The notes under the pieces are model-generated. The model did no database searches, was not told the DNA's origin, and saw nothing but the letters and a program-made list of their open reading frames with translations. Position numbers and translations under genes: made by a program. A stretch of DNA of 64,000 nucleotides from Lingula anatina (lineage: Eukaryota > Brachiopoda > Lingulata > Lingulida > Lingulidae): contig NW_019775802.1 of the NCBI RefSeq assembly GCF_001039355.2, positions 689,816 through 753,815 of the forward strand, given 5' to 3'. The first letter of the stretch is position 1, and each line of letters opens with the position of its first letter. This document shows, piece by piece, positions 1 through 12,000 of this stretch.

Positions 1-1508
1 AATGTACTGACATGTTTTTTTTTCTGTTTTTTTCCACCCACATTATCTGTTTAGGTTAGCTATCCACCATATTTCTTTGAAGTGCTGTTATTTGCTCCAG
101 TAGAGGACACAAAGAGTTCAGCACAGGTTGGCAATGGAGCTGTTGTTTTCAACCTTACAAAAAAAGAACCAGTGTTGTGGTCTCAGCTGCAGTCACCAGA
201 TTTTAGTATGTTCATTTAAAATTTTGTATTTATTTAAAAAAAAGTAAGATCCAGCACCAGGTTTGATTTAGTTACCATAACTCTTAAATATCTGGCATTC
301 CATCATACAATGATTTAAGAAATGTAGACTCCAAATCCACATGTGTTTAAATTGGCAGTTACTTCTATAAGCACCAGTACTGTAGTTTGCAATTACAAGT
401 TACAAGTTCAAATAATTTTTATTATACTCAAGTAACATATTTTTTAATGAATATCTTTCATACAGAACAAACTTACATATATTATGTGTGTGCCATTTGG
501 AAGTTTGAAATAAAAGGGTTCACACCATTAAAACTGTTACAGTATTATTTCAATGATTTGTAAATATTTGTCATAGTATATTTTACCAAACAGACAATAA
601 AGAATTCATGAGGCAGAAACGAGAAGATGTCATCAAGAAAGCCCATGAAAGAGCAGAACAAGATGCTAAAGACAAAGCTGACAAGAAAAGAGAAGCTGAT
701 AGGTTTTCTATTAAAGAACAAATGAGGGTAAAGTATTATTTTATTATCATTAATTTTTAATAATCTAGTTATTTAATAACATTTTTATAATAAAAATACT
801 GAAAAGCACTTTTCTTGATAAAAAGGCACTTAATGATTCATTATACTAGCCATGTACTGTTACTTATTTCAATTAGAATTCAGGTCTAGACTATTCATGT
901 AATGCCAAGTAAAGGAGCCATTCTGTAACTTGGAGGATAACTAACAAATTTTGCACTTAAGATGGATTTTTCAGAAATTGCATTTATTGCACCTTATAGA
1001 AGTAAGCATTACTTACCTTGTTAGTTTTATTTGGATTTGTTTCGTTTTTATAAGGTTGATGATGAGGAAAGAAAAAGGATTGAAAATGCCAAAGAAGAAG
1101 AGAGGAGAAAAGCTACAGAGGAATTAGAGCAGTGGAAGGCACAACAGAAGGCTCTTGCTGAGGAGGTATTTTTTGGTCTCTTTTACTCCTATTTTACACT
1201 TTATGTGTCCTGCAAAAAATGTACAGTAGAACAATTGAGACAAGTAATTTGTTCTGAAGGTAAAACTTAATTTAAAAGAAATTTTATCAAAGGCACAATT
1301 TGGATTGCTTCTACTGTCACCTAATTAACATTTACCTGCCCATTTGGTAAAGAGATGCTGTGCAAATTTTTTTCTAAAAATATGCGTACATACTTTGGAT
1401 CTGTTATTGAAAAGATTTTCCTATATATTAAGTAAGTGTTGTAACGTCTGATAATTTCCAAAGAGAAAACTTTATGAGAGAACAGTTTCATTAGCTCTGT
1501 ATGTATCA

Positions 1509-1647
1509 ATTCAAATTGTTGTTTTTCTTTTTATCAAGAGCTTGTAAAATATGTGGGTATTACCTCAAATATTTCTGTGCAAAATATTGGAGGTAATACC
1601 CACATATTTTACAAGCTCTTGATAAAAAGAAAAACAACAATTTGAAT
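1509..1647. repeat. Near-perfect 139-nt foldback (inverted repeat), copy A
   Basis: Left arm 1509-1574 is the reverse complement of 1582-1647 with one mismatch (1567/1589), leaving a 7-base loop. It lies in the intron between the third and fourth visible DNAAF4 exons. Transcribed, it would form a 66-bp hairpin. I see no clear target-site duplication and no coding capacity, so its origin (foldback MITE or local inverted duplication) is open. Confidence 0.9.
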
Positions 1648-1652
1648 AGAAA

Positions 1653-1655
1653 ACT

Positions 1656-1698
<43 letters not shown>

Positions 1699-1700
1699 TT
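1653..1700. repeat. (TTTA)n microsatellite, copy A
   Basis: About 12 units of ttta directly after the foldback repeat, in a DNAAF4 intron. Confidence 0.9.
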
Positions 1701-2154
1701 ACCTTTTTTTGTAAATCTTTTCTGGAGATCAGATGGTTCTATATGAAACCAATAAGATAGAGGTGAACATTGAAAAAACATACTGATGAACAAATGCCAC
1801 CTTGTTTAATTTTCATTTCTCAATTTAAAGGAAAAAATAAGATTACTGGAGGAAAACAGGCTGAGAGAAGAAGAATTTCAAAGGGTCAAATCATTAGAAG
1901 ATGAAAATTCAAAGCAAGAACAAATAAAGAAGCAACAGAAAAAGAAAGGTAGTAATTCACAGATGAATCATAGTCTTCTAACCAAATGCTATGAGAATTA
2001 ATTCTGCAGCTGTCAGTCACTTTTTTCGCTCTCATTGGTGGTCATTTCACTTGAAGAACCAGGTCAGTTGACCCTTATCATTCGTGCACCACCTCTTGCA
2101 TTATACACAAATAGGTTTCGGTTGCTAACATAGTATTTAACGTGACCCACATTT

Positions 2155-2225
2155 GANGAAAAAAAACCGAACGCGCGGGGGGGGGGGGGGGCAGCTGCCC
2201 CCCCTGCCCCCCCGGAGGCTACGGC
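2155..2225. other. Single-N gap with GC-rich palindromic run
   Basis: One N at 2157 is followed by a short A run, accgaacgcgc, a run of about 14 G, cagctg and a C run. The G-run, cagctg and C-run form a self-complementary GC hairpin quite unlike the AT-rich neighbourhood. Copy A of the duplication ends at this N, so this is an assembly junction. The GC run may be the difficult sequence that broke the contig. Confidence 0.7.
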
Positions 2226-2345
2226 CCTGATGTAATAACTTTTACTTACAGTGTATAACATATACATGTATATCTGCACGTCCGGGATACTGGATAACAA
2301 AAATGGGAAATGGGCATAAAAATTTCAACATGCTGCCGATCTTAT

Positions 2346-2590
2346 GAGCATGCTTTCCACTTACAGCATGCATCGTATTTTGCTTTATGTTCATAAATTT
2401 TGGTAAAGGTAGCATGAAACATACTGTATAAAAATTATCAGGAAAGGATACTTAACTTCACAGAGTTGGGAAAGCATGCTGTGATCCTGAATCGGTGGTT
2501 AAACAACGATGACATGAAATCGACTCTCATGCGCATGCTTTCTGCTTAGAATATGCAACGTATTTTGCTTTATATTCATAAAGTTTGTAC
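2346..2590. repeat. Diverged direct repeats
   Basis: About 58 bases at 2346-2403 and at 2531-2590 resemble each other: gcatgctt near the start, cgtattttgctttat in the middle and ttcataaa near the end, with scattered mismatches. They lie about 185 bases apart in the segment unique to the junction between the two DNAAF4 copies. Origin unknown. Confidence 0.55.
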
Positions 2591-2752
2591 ATACATGTAT
2601 GTGAACAAAAACCAAGTGTACTCATATGTGAGTAGAGGTACTGGTAATACAGGTACATAGGTTGAGTCAAATTGACCTTGAATCGAATTTTATTTCTAAA
2701 TGTACTGACATGTTTTTTTTTCTGTTTTTTTCCACCCACATTATCTGTTTAG

Positions 2753-4320
2753 GTTAGCTATCCACCATATTTCTTTGAAGTGCTGTTATTTGCTCCAGTA
2801 GAGGACACAAAGAGTTCAGCACAGGTTGGCAATGGAGCTGTTGTTTTCAACCTTACAAAAAAAGAACCAGTGTTGTGGTCTCAGCTGCAGTCACCAGATT
2901 TTAGTATGTTCATTTAAAATTTTGTATTTATTTAAAAAAAAGTAAGATCCAGCACCAGGTTTGATTTAGTTACCATAACTCTAAAATATCTGGCATTCCA
3001 TCATACAATGATTTAAGAAATGTAGACTCCAAATCCACATGTGTTTAAATTGGCAGTTACTTCTATAAGCACCAGTACTGTAGTTTGCAATTACAAGTTA
3101 CAAGTTCAAATAATTTTTATTATACTCAAGTAACATATTTTTTAATGAATATCTTTCATACAGAACAAACTTACATATATTATGTGTGTGCCATTTGGAA
3201 GTTTGAAATAAAAGGGTTCACACCATTAAAACTGTTACAGTATTATTTCAATGATTTGTAAATATTTGTCATAGTATATTTTACCATACAGACAATAAAG
3301 AATTCATGAGGCAGAAACGAGAAGATGTCATCAAGAAAGCCCATGAAAGAGCAGAACAAGATGCTAAAGACAAAGCTGACAAGAAAAGAGAAGCTGATAG
3401 GTTTTCTATTAAAGAACAAATGAGGGTAAAGTATTATTTTATTATCATTAATTTTTAATAATCTAGTTATTTAATAACATTTTAATAATAGAAATACTTA
3501 AAAGGGCTTTTCTTGATATTAGCCAGGTATTGTTACTCATTTCAATTAGAATTCAGGTCTAGACTATTCATGTAATGCCAAGTAAAGGAGCCATTCTGTA
3601 ACTTGGAGGATAACTAACAAATTTTGCACTGAAGATGGATTTTTCAGAAAATGCATTTATTGCACCTTATAGAAGTAAGCATTACTTACCTTGTTAGTTT
3701 TATTTGGATTTGTTTCGTTTTTATAAGGTTGATGATGAGGAAAGAAAAAGGATTGAAAATGCCAAAGAAGAAGAGAGGAGAAAAGCTACAGAGGAATTAG
3801 AGCAGTGGAAGGCACAACAGAAGGCTCTTGCTGAGGAGGTATTTTTTGGTCTCTTTTACTCCTATTTTACACTTTATGTGTCCTGCAAAAAATGTACAGT
3901 AGAAAACTTTGAGACAAGTAATTTGTTCTGAAGGTAAAACTTTGTTCTGAAGGTAAAGGCACAATTTGGATTGCTTCTACTGTCACCTAATTAACATTTT
4001 GTACCTGCCCATTTGGTAAAGAGATGCTGTGCAAATTTTTTTCTAAAAATATGCGTACATACTTTGGATCTGTTATTGAAAAGATTTTCCTATATATTAA
4101 GTAAGTGTTGTAACGTCTGATAATTTCCAAAGAGAAAACTTTATGAGAGAACAGTTTCATTAGCTCTGTATGTATCAATTCAAATTGTTGTTTTTCTTTT
4201 TATCAAGAGCTTGTAAAATATGTGGGTATTACCTCAAATATTTCTGTGCAAAATATTGGAGGTAATACCCACATATTTTACAAGCTCTTGATAAAAAAAA
4301 AACAATTTGAATAGAAAACT

Positions 4321-4363
<43 letters not shown>

Positions 4364-6725
4364 TTACCTTTTTTTGTAAATCTTTTCTGGAGATCAGATG
4401 GTTCTATATGAAACCAATAAGATAGAGGTGATCATTGAAAAAACATACTGATGAACAAATGCCACCTTGTTTAATTTTCATTTCTCAATTTAAAGGAAAA
4501 AATAAGATTACTGGAGGAAAACAGGCTGAGAGAAGAAGAATTTCAAAGGGTCAAATCATTAGAAGATGAAAATTCAAAGCAAGAACAAATAAAGAAGCAA
4601 CAGAAAAAGAAAGGTAGTAATTCACAGATGAATCATAGTCTTCTAACCAAATGCTATGAGAATTAATTCTGCAGCTGTCAGTCACTTTTTTCACTCTCAT
4701 TGGTGGTCATTTCACTTGAAGAACCAGGTCAGTTGACCCTTATCATTCGTGCACCACCTCTTGCATTATACACAAATAGGTTTCGGTTGCTAACATAGTA
4801 TTTAACGTGACCCACATTTCATAACAAAATATTTAGTTTGTATTAAAAACAATTTTGTTCAATTTTAGAGAAAAAGAAAAATATATTTGAAAGTGAGGCA
4901 AAAGGATCTGAAGTAAGAAAACCTGGCCATATCTCTGTCTCCTTCACAGAGCGGGTCTTCCCAACTGCAGCCAGGGAGTCCCAGGCTGAGCAAGAAGATG
5001 AGGTACTTCTTTTACAGCGTTGCTAACTCTGTGCCTTTGTAAGACGATCTTCATTTGTACTCTTGACTCATTTTGTTTTTTTTAAGGTGGAATAATTGTG
5101 AAAAATTTTAATAACTCTTTTGTTTATGGTCTCATGATATTTTTAATGAAATCTGAAAAACACTTATATAATATGATTTTATCTTGTCTGTGTACAGTAT
5201 TAACTCCATTTATTCTAACATTTATTTTATTTGATTCAAATGTTTTTAGGAGCATGCTTATTTTACTTAAATTTTTAATTCATTTGTTGCTGTATTTTAG
5301 ATCACCTGTGGTAATATTTTTTCTTACTTTTATCTTATTTATTATAATATTAGTGGTTAAGAAAGCAGGCAGAAACAAGAAGAATAGCAGAAATGTTTGA
5401 CAAAGATTTGACAGAAGAGGAAAAAAATCCACAGTGGCTCAGGGATAAAGGAAGGTCTGTTGTACCAGAAGTAGTTTTAAAAACTTCTTTTATTTTGTTA
5501 ATTTAAAATTAAGTTTTGGTTCCAGTTGTCTGTTGTCCTGCATGAGAGAGAGAGCAGAAAGAAACAGCCATATCAAAGTTTTTGGCACTTTTTGCTAAAT
5601 TACCTGAATAATTTACACATGGATTATTGATCTGGGTCTTTATCAGTCACCAGTTTCAGGTACGAAAAAAAATTATAAACTATAGAAACTTTATTTTTTA
5701 TTCCAGTTCATTCTTCAAGGCAGGGAACTATCATGCAGCCATCAATGCCTTCAGTCATGGAATTAAACTAGACAGCAAGATGCCCTCGTATCCTTGTATA
5801 GCAATTATTTCTGCATAGAAGTGTCCAGTTGTTTTAGAAGTGATTGGATAATTGTGCAATTTGCTACAAAGATATTGATATTACTATTTTTTTTTAGACA
5901 ATAATCTTTTATTTTCACCCTTTTTTCCTGAACATTTTCACCAGACTATACTCCAACAGAGCTGCTTGTCACCTCAAGTTAGGAAATTTGATCAAGTGTG
6001 CAGAAGATTGCACAAAGGTGAGAAAGCTTTTTCTCATAGCAGGTCTTACAAAGCACTTTTTATCTTTAAGGTCTAGGTGTTTAAAAATGGTTTTCCACAA
6101 GAAAAACTAAATTGCTAATAAATTAACCATTTCTTTTTCTAGTACAATGTTAATGACCTATACTTTATCATTTGGATTTTTTTCTTTATTTTTCTATATG
6201 GTTTTCACATTTATTTGGATGGAATGTTATAAAATTTATTAAACCCATTTCTACAAAGGCTCTAGAGCTGCTGACCCCTCCTGTTCCACAAAATGCCAAC
6301 AGCAGGTGTAAGGCCCATGTGAGACGAGGGACAGCTTATTGTCACTTACAGCTATATGTGGAAGGTAAAGTGCCAATACTATGAAGCATGTTTTCTTTTA
6401 CATAAAATATACTAATATATATATTATATATATTACTATATATTATATTTAATATTATATATTTAATATATTTAAAAGAACATTGATGTACTATATATTA
6501 TATTTAATATTATATATTTAATATATTTAAAAGAACATTGATGTATATATGGAATTAAGAACAATGTTTTCGCCTTCCAACACAGATTAAAGTCACATGC
6601 TAAATCTCATATTTACAGGACTTATGGACTATGAAGAAGCTCTAAAAATAGATCCCAGCAATGAACAATTAAAAATAGACGCAGAGAGGATACGAAAGAT
6701 TATCCAAGGCACTGAAGAAGTATGA
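2753..6725 (+). CDS. DNAAF4: DNAAF4 (DYX1C1), dynein axonemal assembly factor 4, 5' end missing
   Basis: Cytoplasmic co-chaperone that acts with HSP90/HSP70 to preassemble axonemal dynein arms for motile cilia (family knowledge). Exons: 2753-2903, 3292-3425, 3728-3838, 4496-4613, 4869-5002, 5354-5454, 5707-5787, 5945-6017, 6259-6364, 6619-6725. All junctions are AG/GT with matching phases, and TGA is at 6723-6725. They encode about 371 residues: the end of the CS/p23 domain ([17 protein letters not shown]), a long K/E-rich coiled coil, the family segment [13 protein letters not shown], then TPR repeats ([51 protein letters not shown]) and the end [21 protein letters not shown]. Human DNAAF4 is 420 residues, so roughly the first 45 lie in exon(s) left of the window. 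The first four exons also exist as copy A. Identification is firm. Confidence 0.95.
4178..4312. repeat. Foldback inverted repeat, copy B
   Basis: Same element as at 1509-1647. The right arm lacks about 4 bases of the A-rich part, so the stem has a small bulge. Its presence in both copies means it predates their divergence. Confidence 0.88.
4319..4365. repeat. (TTTA)n microsatellite, copy B
   Basis: Same tetranucleotide tract as copy A, following the foldback repeat. Confidence 0.88.
6436..6545. repeat. Two perfect tandem 55-bp units
   Basis: Unit 6436-6490 (AT-rich, ending aagaacattgatgta) is repeated exactly at 6491-6545 in the last DNAAF4 intron. Perfect identity suggests a recent slippage duplication. 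Confidence 0.85.
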
Positions 6726-6972
6726 CACGTAATAAGCCTTTCAAGACGATCATTTGGGCATTAACCCTTCATTCCAGAATCAGTTTTGCAAACCATTCCA
6801 GTCAAAGATTCCAGAGGAAATGAGATTATTGAGAACTTTAAAATGCAGGGAATCTGAGGCCAATTGAATTTCATTTTTGCCAGTAACAGAATTCCATCCA
6901 AAAATAAAACTTTTTAGAGTTTTAATTTTGCTGAAATAATATATGTAGATGTCAGTGATGTATATGTGGCCA

Positions 6973-6978
6973 AATAAA
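6973..6978 (+). terminator. Likely DNAAF4 polyadenylation signal
   Basis: AATAAA lies about 250 bases after the stop codon. Another AATAAA at 6903-6908 is an alternative. No other plus-strand gene is near, so either can serve DNAAF4. Confidence 0.5.
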
Positions 6979-7016
6979 AGATAAGAAAATTAACATTTTG
7001 GCATGTGATGCCTGAA

Positions 7017-7022
7017 TTTATT
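7017..7022 (-). terminator. Possible distal YTHDC2 polyadenylation signal
   Basis: TTTATT on the plus strand reads AATAAA on the minus strand, about 2.06 kb after the YTHDC2 stop. If used, the two convergent genes end within about 40 bases of each other. Nearer sites were not searched exhaustively. Confidence 0.25.
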
Positions 7023-9086
7023 ACTTTCTCCTCAAAAACTGAATAACCAACACAGAACCATGATTGAATAACATTGCATTAATACCAAAGTAACCCCTAA
7101 CAAACAAACCTGTTTAACATGAAATCCTTTGAAAATATTTAGTACTAAATCTGTGAAGGCAAAGTTTGTGTGCATTTCTTCTCATATGCTTATAAGTGAA
7201 CTGTATCACATACTAGTACACAGCAGTAACAAGTCACTGTATGTAATTCAGTGTATGTTCCATCCAGACATTTTAACAGTCTCATACAGATCTTACGGTG
7301 AACAAATGTATTTTTCATAATAATAAGAGCATCATCAACAGGTGCCAACCTATTTCTATATTTGAAGGCCTGCAGTATGCTCAAGTGCTCTCCCCCATCT
7401 TTAAGGATGGGAAGACTTCTAATATGCAGGACATATTACTTTCAACAGCAATAGACAGTTCTACTAGCAGACTAAAATGACAGATAAGTGTTGGAGCAAA
7501 TCCATAACAATTACTGATGAAGGTGGGGTTGATTTACTTCAATTCTACAGAAGATAAATACTAAGTTGGTATAATTTCAAATTTACCATTCAAATATCAT
7601 TTACTTTTTTGACCACAATACATAAAGGCATTGGCACACTATAGAGCTAACAATCACATAGTTGGGCAACATCAGAGACAGTACGAAATATGCAACAAAT
7701 GGGTATTAAGATGTATCAATAAAATACAATTTCACAATTAATTCTATCACACAACAAACAACATTTCAATGATTTATCAATTGTAAAAATCAGCAATGAC
7801 AGTTCAAACCCAAGAAAAAAATGCATACTTATTTTCTTTTGTAAAAGGTCACAAATTGAGGGATTACTCCTCTGACTAAAAAAGTCAAATATCATTTTGC
7901 ATGCCAACATTTGAATGTGTGAATAAAATTGAACATGCCATTTGCAACCTAATTTCATCACTCTTTACAAACATATTATGTACTACTAGTTGAAATATCA
8001 AATTTTGGATTTTTTACAAGCTGTACAACTTATTTACAGAAAAATATAACATTCATAATTATCACTACTCTTTAAAATATATATAATCATAACTTATATT
8101 TGATTATATTAGATTTTAATTTTACTTATTCATGAAATTCAGTCAAATGACTTTAACGTATGGTAATCCTTTCAACCAATTGAAATTCAAATGTCTAAAT
8201 AAGTAAAATATGTAAGTAATTTCAAGGGGGGGGGGTTTAAAGTTCAGAACAATCAGCATATAAAGTTTTTGGTAAAAAAAAACAAGTTGTAAAATAACTT
8301 TTGTAAATGGTCTTTGACTACTCAAATATATCACTGAGTTTCCAGAGAGTATCAGAGGTGTTAAGCTGATTATCACATAGGTGGTCATTTAGGTGAATTA
8401 TATTTAAGAACTTTGAACTTTTTAAGCAAATATTTGTTACTATAAATACTGTATGATGAATAAATTCATATCAAATAATTAAAAGAATGCTGTATACTAA
8501 CAGATACAATTTATGTATAAAAATTCAGAAAAAAATCAACATTTCTTACTCTATATTTCAGGACAAATTAATTCAGCATATTTTCATACTATTCTTCATA
8601 CAGACTCAATATCACAACACTCCTGCAAATCTGTTTTAAGTGAAACACTGCACAAAATCCCTGCATCAATATTATTACAGGCAAGATATTGGGGGTTTTT
8701 CAGAGCAGAATAAGAAATCACATCAAGCTGAGATGAAGTAAAATAGTAATTGATATTCTCATATGCAATTTTTATGCAGCTTTGCAAAACCAATTACAAA
8801 CCTGAAATATATTCAAAAAGTGCCCAATAGTTGCTTGTACTTTCCAAAATGTGTGCATTCTAGTATAATGATCAGTATTTTGCATCATTTCACACCTTGC
8901 ACCAGTTTTTTGATTCAATGTCCAGCCAACATTAGTATCTTGCACTATGCTATATCTCTGCATCTCAGTAAAATTGCATGTCTTGCTCAACAGGACTTGA
9001 ACCTCAGGCTCGTGCACATGGCCACTTGCTATAAAGGAATTTCATATTCGCATTATACATTTACCTATGCAATATTTAAATCCAGC
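7023..9086 (-). other. Convergent intergenic region / probable YTHDC2 3' UTR
   Basis: AT-rich sequence without a recognisable exon on either strand. It lies just after the YTHDC2 stop and before the DNAAF4 3' end, so much of it may be 3' UTR. It holds a run of G at about 8226-8235 and a SINE-like patch near 8950-9045. Confidence 0.5.
8950..9045 (-). repeat. Possible degenerate tRNA-derived SINE fragment
   Basis: On the minus strand an A-box-like tagcaagtggcc is followed about 30 bases later by a B-box-like ggttcaagtcc. The T-stem pairing around the B box is poor, so it is not a tRNA gene. It lies in the presumed YTHDC2 3' UTR. Weak, motif-level evidence only. Confidence 0.25.
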
Positions 9087-12000
9087 TTAATGAGGTGCAT
9101 TGTTTCCTTGACTATATGGTATACTGACATGGGGAGGGGTCACACCTTGATGAAGGTGTTGCTGAGACCCAGGGGGAGGGGTCTGCATGCCTGAGTGTCC
9201 CGCCTGTCCCTGTCCCCTGGGGGGTGCAGACCCTCTTTGTAATATCATCACTGGAGAAAAATGCTGACCTGGGGATTGAGGGTTTGGGATCATGACCCCT
9301 CCTGGGGAGCCAGCAGCTCCGCCCCCTGAACCCTGACTCATCATGGGATTGATATACAAGGGGTTGAACTGTGCTGCCATCTGCTGGGCTGCTGATGAAT
9401 TGTAAAATGGTTGCCCGTGGTATGAGCCACCTGGAGAGCCACCCTGATGTCCATAATGTCCACTTATTTGTACATGCTGACCACTAGGAGATGTCCATTG
9501 TTGCTGCTGGTGATGGTCACCAGATTTGTAATTTCTGCCCGGAGAATTCCCCTGGGAACCAGGTCTTGCACTGTCCCCAGAGTGAAAGGGCTTAGATCTT
9601 GACTGAGGGGAGGTCTTGAACTTGTAGTCGGGGAGTTTATCCCACAGCTGTATTAACTGGGCCCCTATACTAGGCTCTATCTCCTTGAAATATTAAGGTT
9701 GAAATTCAGTGTCATTTTACATAAAATGTTCCAAAAAAATGTTTAAATGCAATGTTTTCCAATAAATAAAATATGGACGTATATTTCACAGCACCATTAA
9801 CATACACTATAGTATTAAATTTTTGAAACTTCTCCACAGTTTTCCAAACTGTATTAAAATCCAATTTGACAAACATGAAATTTCATAGAAATGGACAGAA
9901 TGGCATAGTAGTAGTAGTAGTTTACCTGTCCATCCCTGCTGATCTGTACTCTTCTGTTCTCATTCCAAGGGTTGGTTAAATGATGGGTGTTCTTAAATGG
10001 GAGGTTGGCCCTGTAAAACACAAAAAAATACAGAACTTAATTACTGGCATAGGGCTTAAATTTTAGCCATTTTCTTCAAAAATAAAGCCTTCTGCTCCTA
10101 TTAATCTTGTACAAGTTTTAGAAATGAATGCATCCATATCTGATAGAAATCTATACATATAAAAATTCTATCAGGAGAGCAAATGGATAAGTCCAACTTC
10201 ACTTTTCATCTTAAAAAGATTTATATCCCCACCTTTTAATCCACTGTATGCTAAGAGTGCCACCAAGCCCTGGGTAGTTGAACTCGGGAGCTTTCTCTTT
10301 GATAGGTTCAGCCAACATCTTGGCAAAACCCTGGAAATGGCCGCTGCCTTGAACTGAGAAGATCAGATAAACCACCTTGCCCTCCTGAAAGTTAACATTA
10401 AGTATGCTCAAGTATTCAATGCAAAACACGTTTTTTAAAAATGTTTTTATTACCACATAACCAACATTATTACCATAACATACCAGCATGTATCTTTCTG
10501 AAGAAAAAAAAAGTTCAAGAGCCATACCCCATATTTCATGTTATCAGTTCAAGATACTTTACAAAAGCATCTCTAATTCACATACCCTGAATGCCTTGAC
10601 AAGTTTCCTCTCAGTCTGTATCTGAGGACCCCAGATCCCACGGTTAAAGGAGGCATCCAGCTGTTTATCATTATTGCATTTGATCACAAAATAGCAGCAG
10701 ACTACAGAGCCACCACTCCCAGCTGTAGATGGCGCCACTGGCTGACCTGTCCTGGCTGGGGAGTTTGGCTGCTGGGGGAGATTGCAGGGACTAGGACAAG
10801 GACTGTTACTGGCACTTCCCTTCAGGGAACTAGATGCTGACCCTGGGGCACTGTTACTTCTGGATGACCCTGCTGACCGATCATCATATCCTGATAGAAT
10901 AAAGCATTATGCAAAACTTACTATACGTGATATAATCTTATATTCAGTGCTGATAAAATACTTAAAAAAATAAAATTTAACATTTACAATATCAGCTATC
11001 AAACTATATGCCCACTTCTATGCATGCATCTAGCTACGTCAAATGAAACAGAGCTTTCAGTCTTAAACCAAAAATTAGTTTCCATTTTCAATGATAACAC
11101 AATTATAATTAAAAAAAAAAAAAAAATCAGCCAGTTACAGAATTTAAAACAAAGTCTCCACTAATGTCTTATGTATAACAAAAACCATCCTACTCTTCCG
11201 TCTCCCAAGATCTTCCCTCCTCTGTCTGCCATCAGAGTCATCTGACTGCTCTGATCCTCTCCTGCTGCCATCATGCATAGAACTCTCTGCAGCTAAAATG
11301 TCAAAGTCGTCGCTTTTGAATTAATCTAAATAACAAACTTTTATTTAATAAAGACTTGGTCATCTTTAAAAAACCCTGTCATCTATAGAAAAACTATAAA
11401 AGCTATAATTCTTACAAAAAAAAATTATTTCACTTGACAGAGAAGAACGGAGAAAAGCAAAATCTGGTTGTCTCAATATTGGTAAGTATGAGGTTTATCT
11501 ATCATTTATCTAGCTATAAAAATGAGATATCTACACATAGGTCTTGGTCTTTGGCCTATACCAGCTGGCTGTTGCAGTCCCAGGGCCTGCTCTTCACTGG
11601 TGATAACATGGGTTAGAGTGCGCAAGATACTCTGGAAAAATAAATAAACACAATAGTTCTGCTTCCACCAAATACTAAAGACTATCACTTCCCAAGTATG
11701 TACATTAAAAAAGCTTTGAAAAGGCCTGAGAAAACTCCTGTGAAACACAAGGTCTTTCTTTTGATCCAGCCTATAACTGATCAACATAAAAAGGCATGTT
11801 TCTAAAAAAATCAGACTAAGACTACTAAGACAATTACTATACCTCATCAACTTGTGACCAAGGTTTAGAGGGTGAGCGCATTCTGCGAAGAAGTAGGGAA
11901 TGCCACTTTTGTCTCAGTTGCAGAGTAAGATTGGCAACCTAGAATAATTATGGAAACATTTAGGGCATTGCTTTCAATTCTAATAATCAAAATACTTCAA

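Larger units (their letters stand above)
55..1948 (+). pseudogene. Extra copy of four DNAAF4 exons (copy A)
   Basis: Four exons identical in structure to those of the main gene: 55-205 (C-terminal half of the CS/p23 domain, [17 protein letters not shown] onward), 594-727, 1055-1165 and 1831-1948 (charged coiled-coil segments). All have AG acceptors and GT donors and open frames. Exon 4 ends in phase 1 while the next exon downstream, copy B exon 1 at 2753, begins in phase 0. Splicing copy A into copy B would therefore shift the frame and meet TAG at once (aaa ggt tag). Copy A and copy B cannot both be used in one normal mRNA. It is either an assembly duplicate of the allele or a redundant set of exons; it is not an independent gene. 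Confidence 0.75.
1..4819. repeat. Tandem (probably false) duplication of DNAAF4 exons
   Basis: Block 1-2154 is repeated at 2699-4819 with the same order of exons, introns, hairpin and TTTA microsatellite, and only scattered substitutions and small indels. Copy A stops matching two bases before the N at 2157. After the N come about 540 bases of different sequence, then copy B. The left end of copy A is cut by the window, so the unit may be longer. An overlap of two haplotype contigs joined with a one-base gap explains this most simply; a real intragenic duplication is the alternative. Confidence 0.9.
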
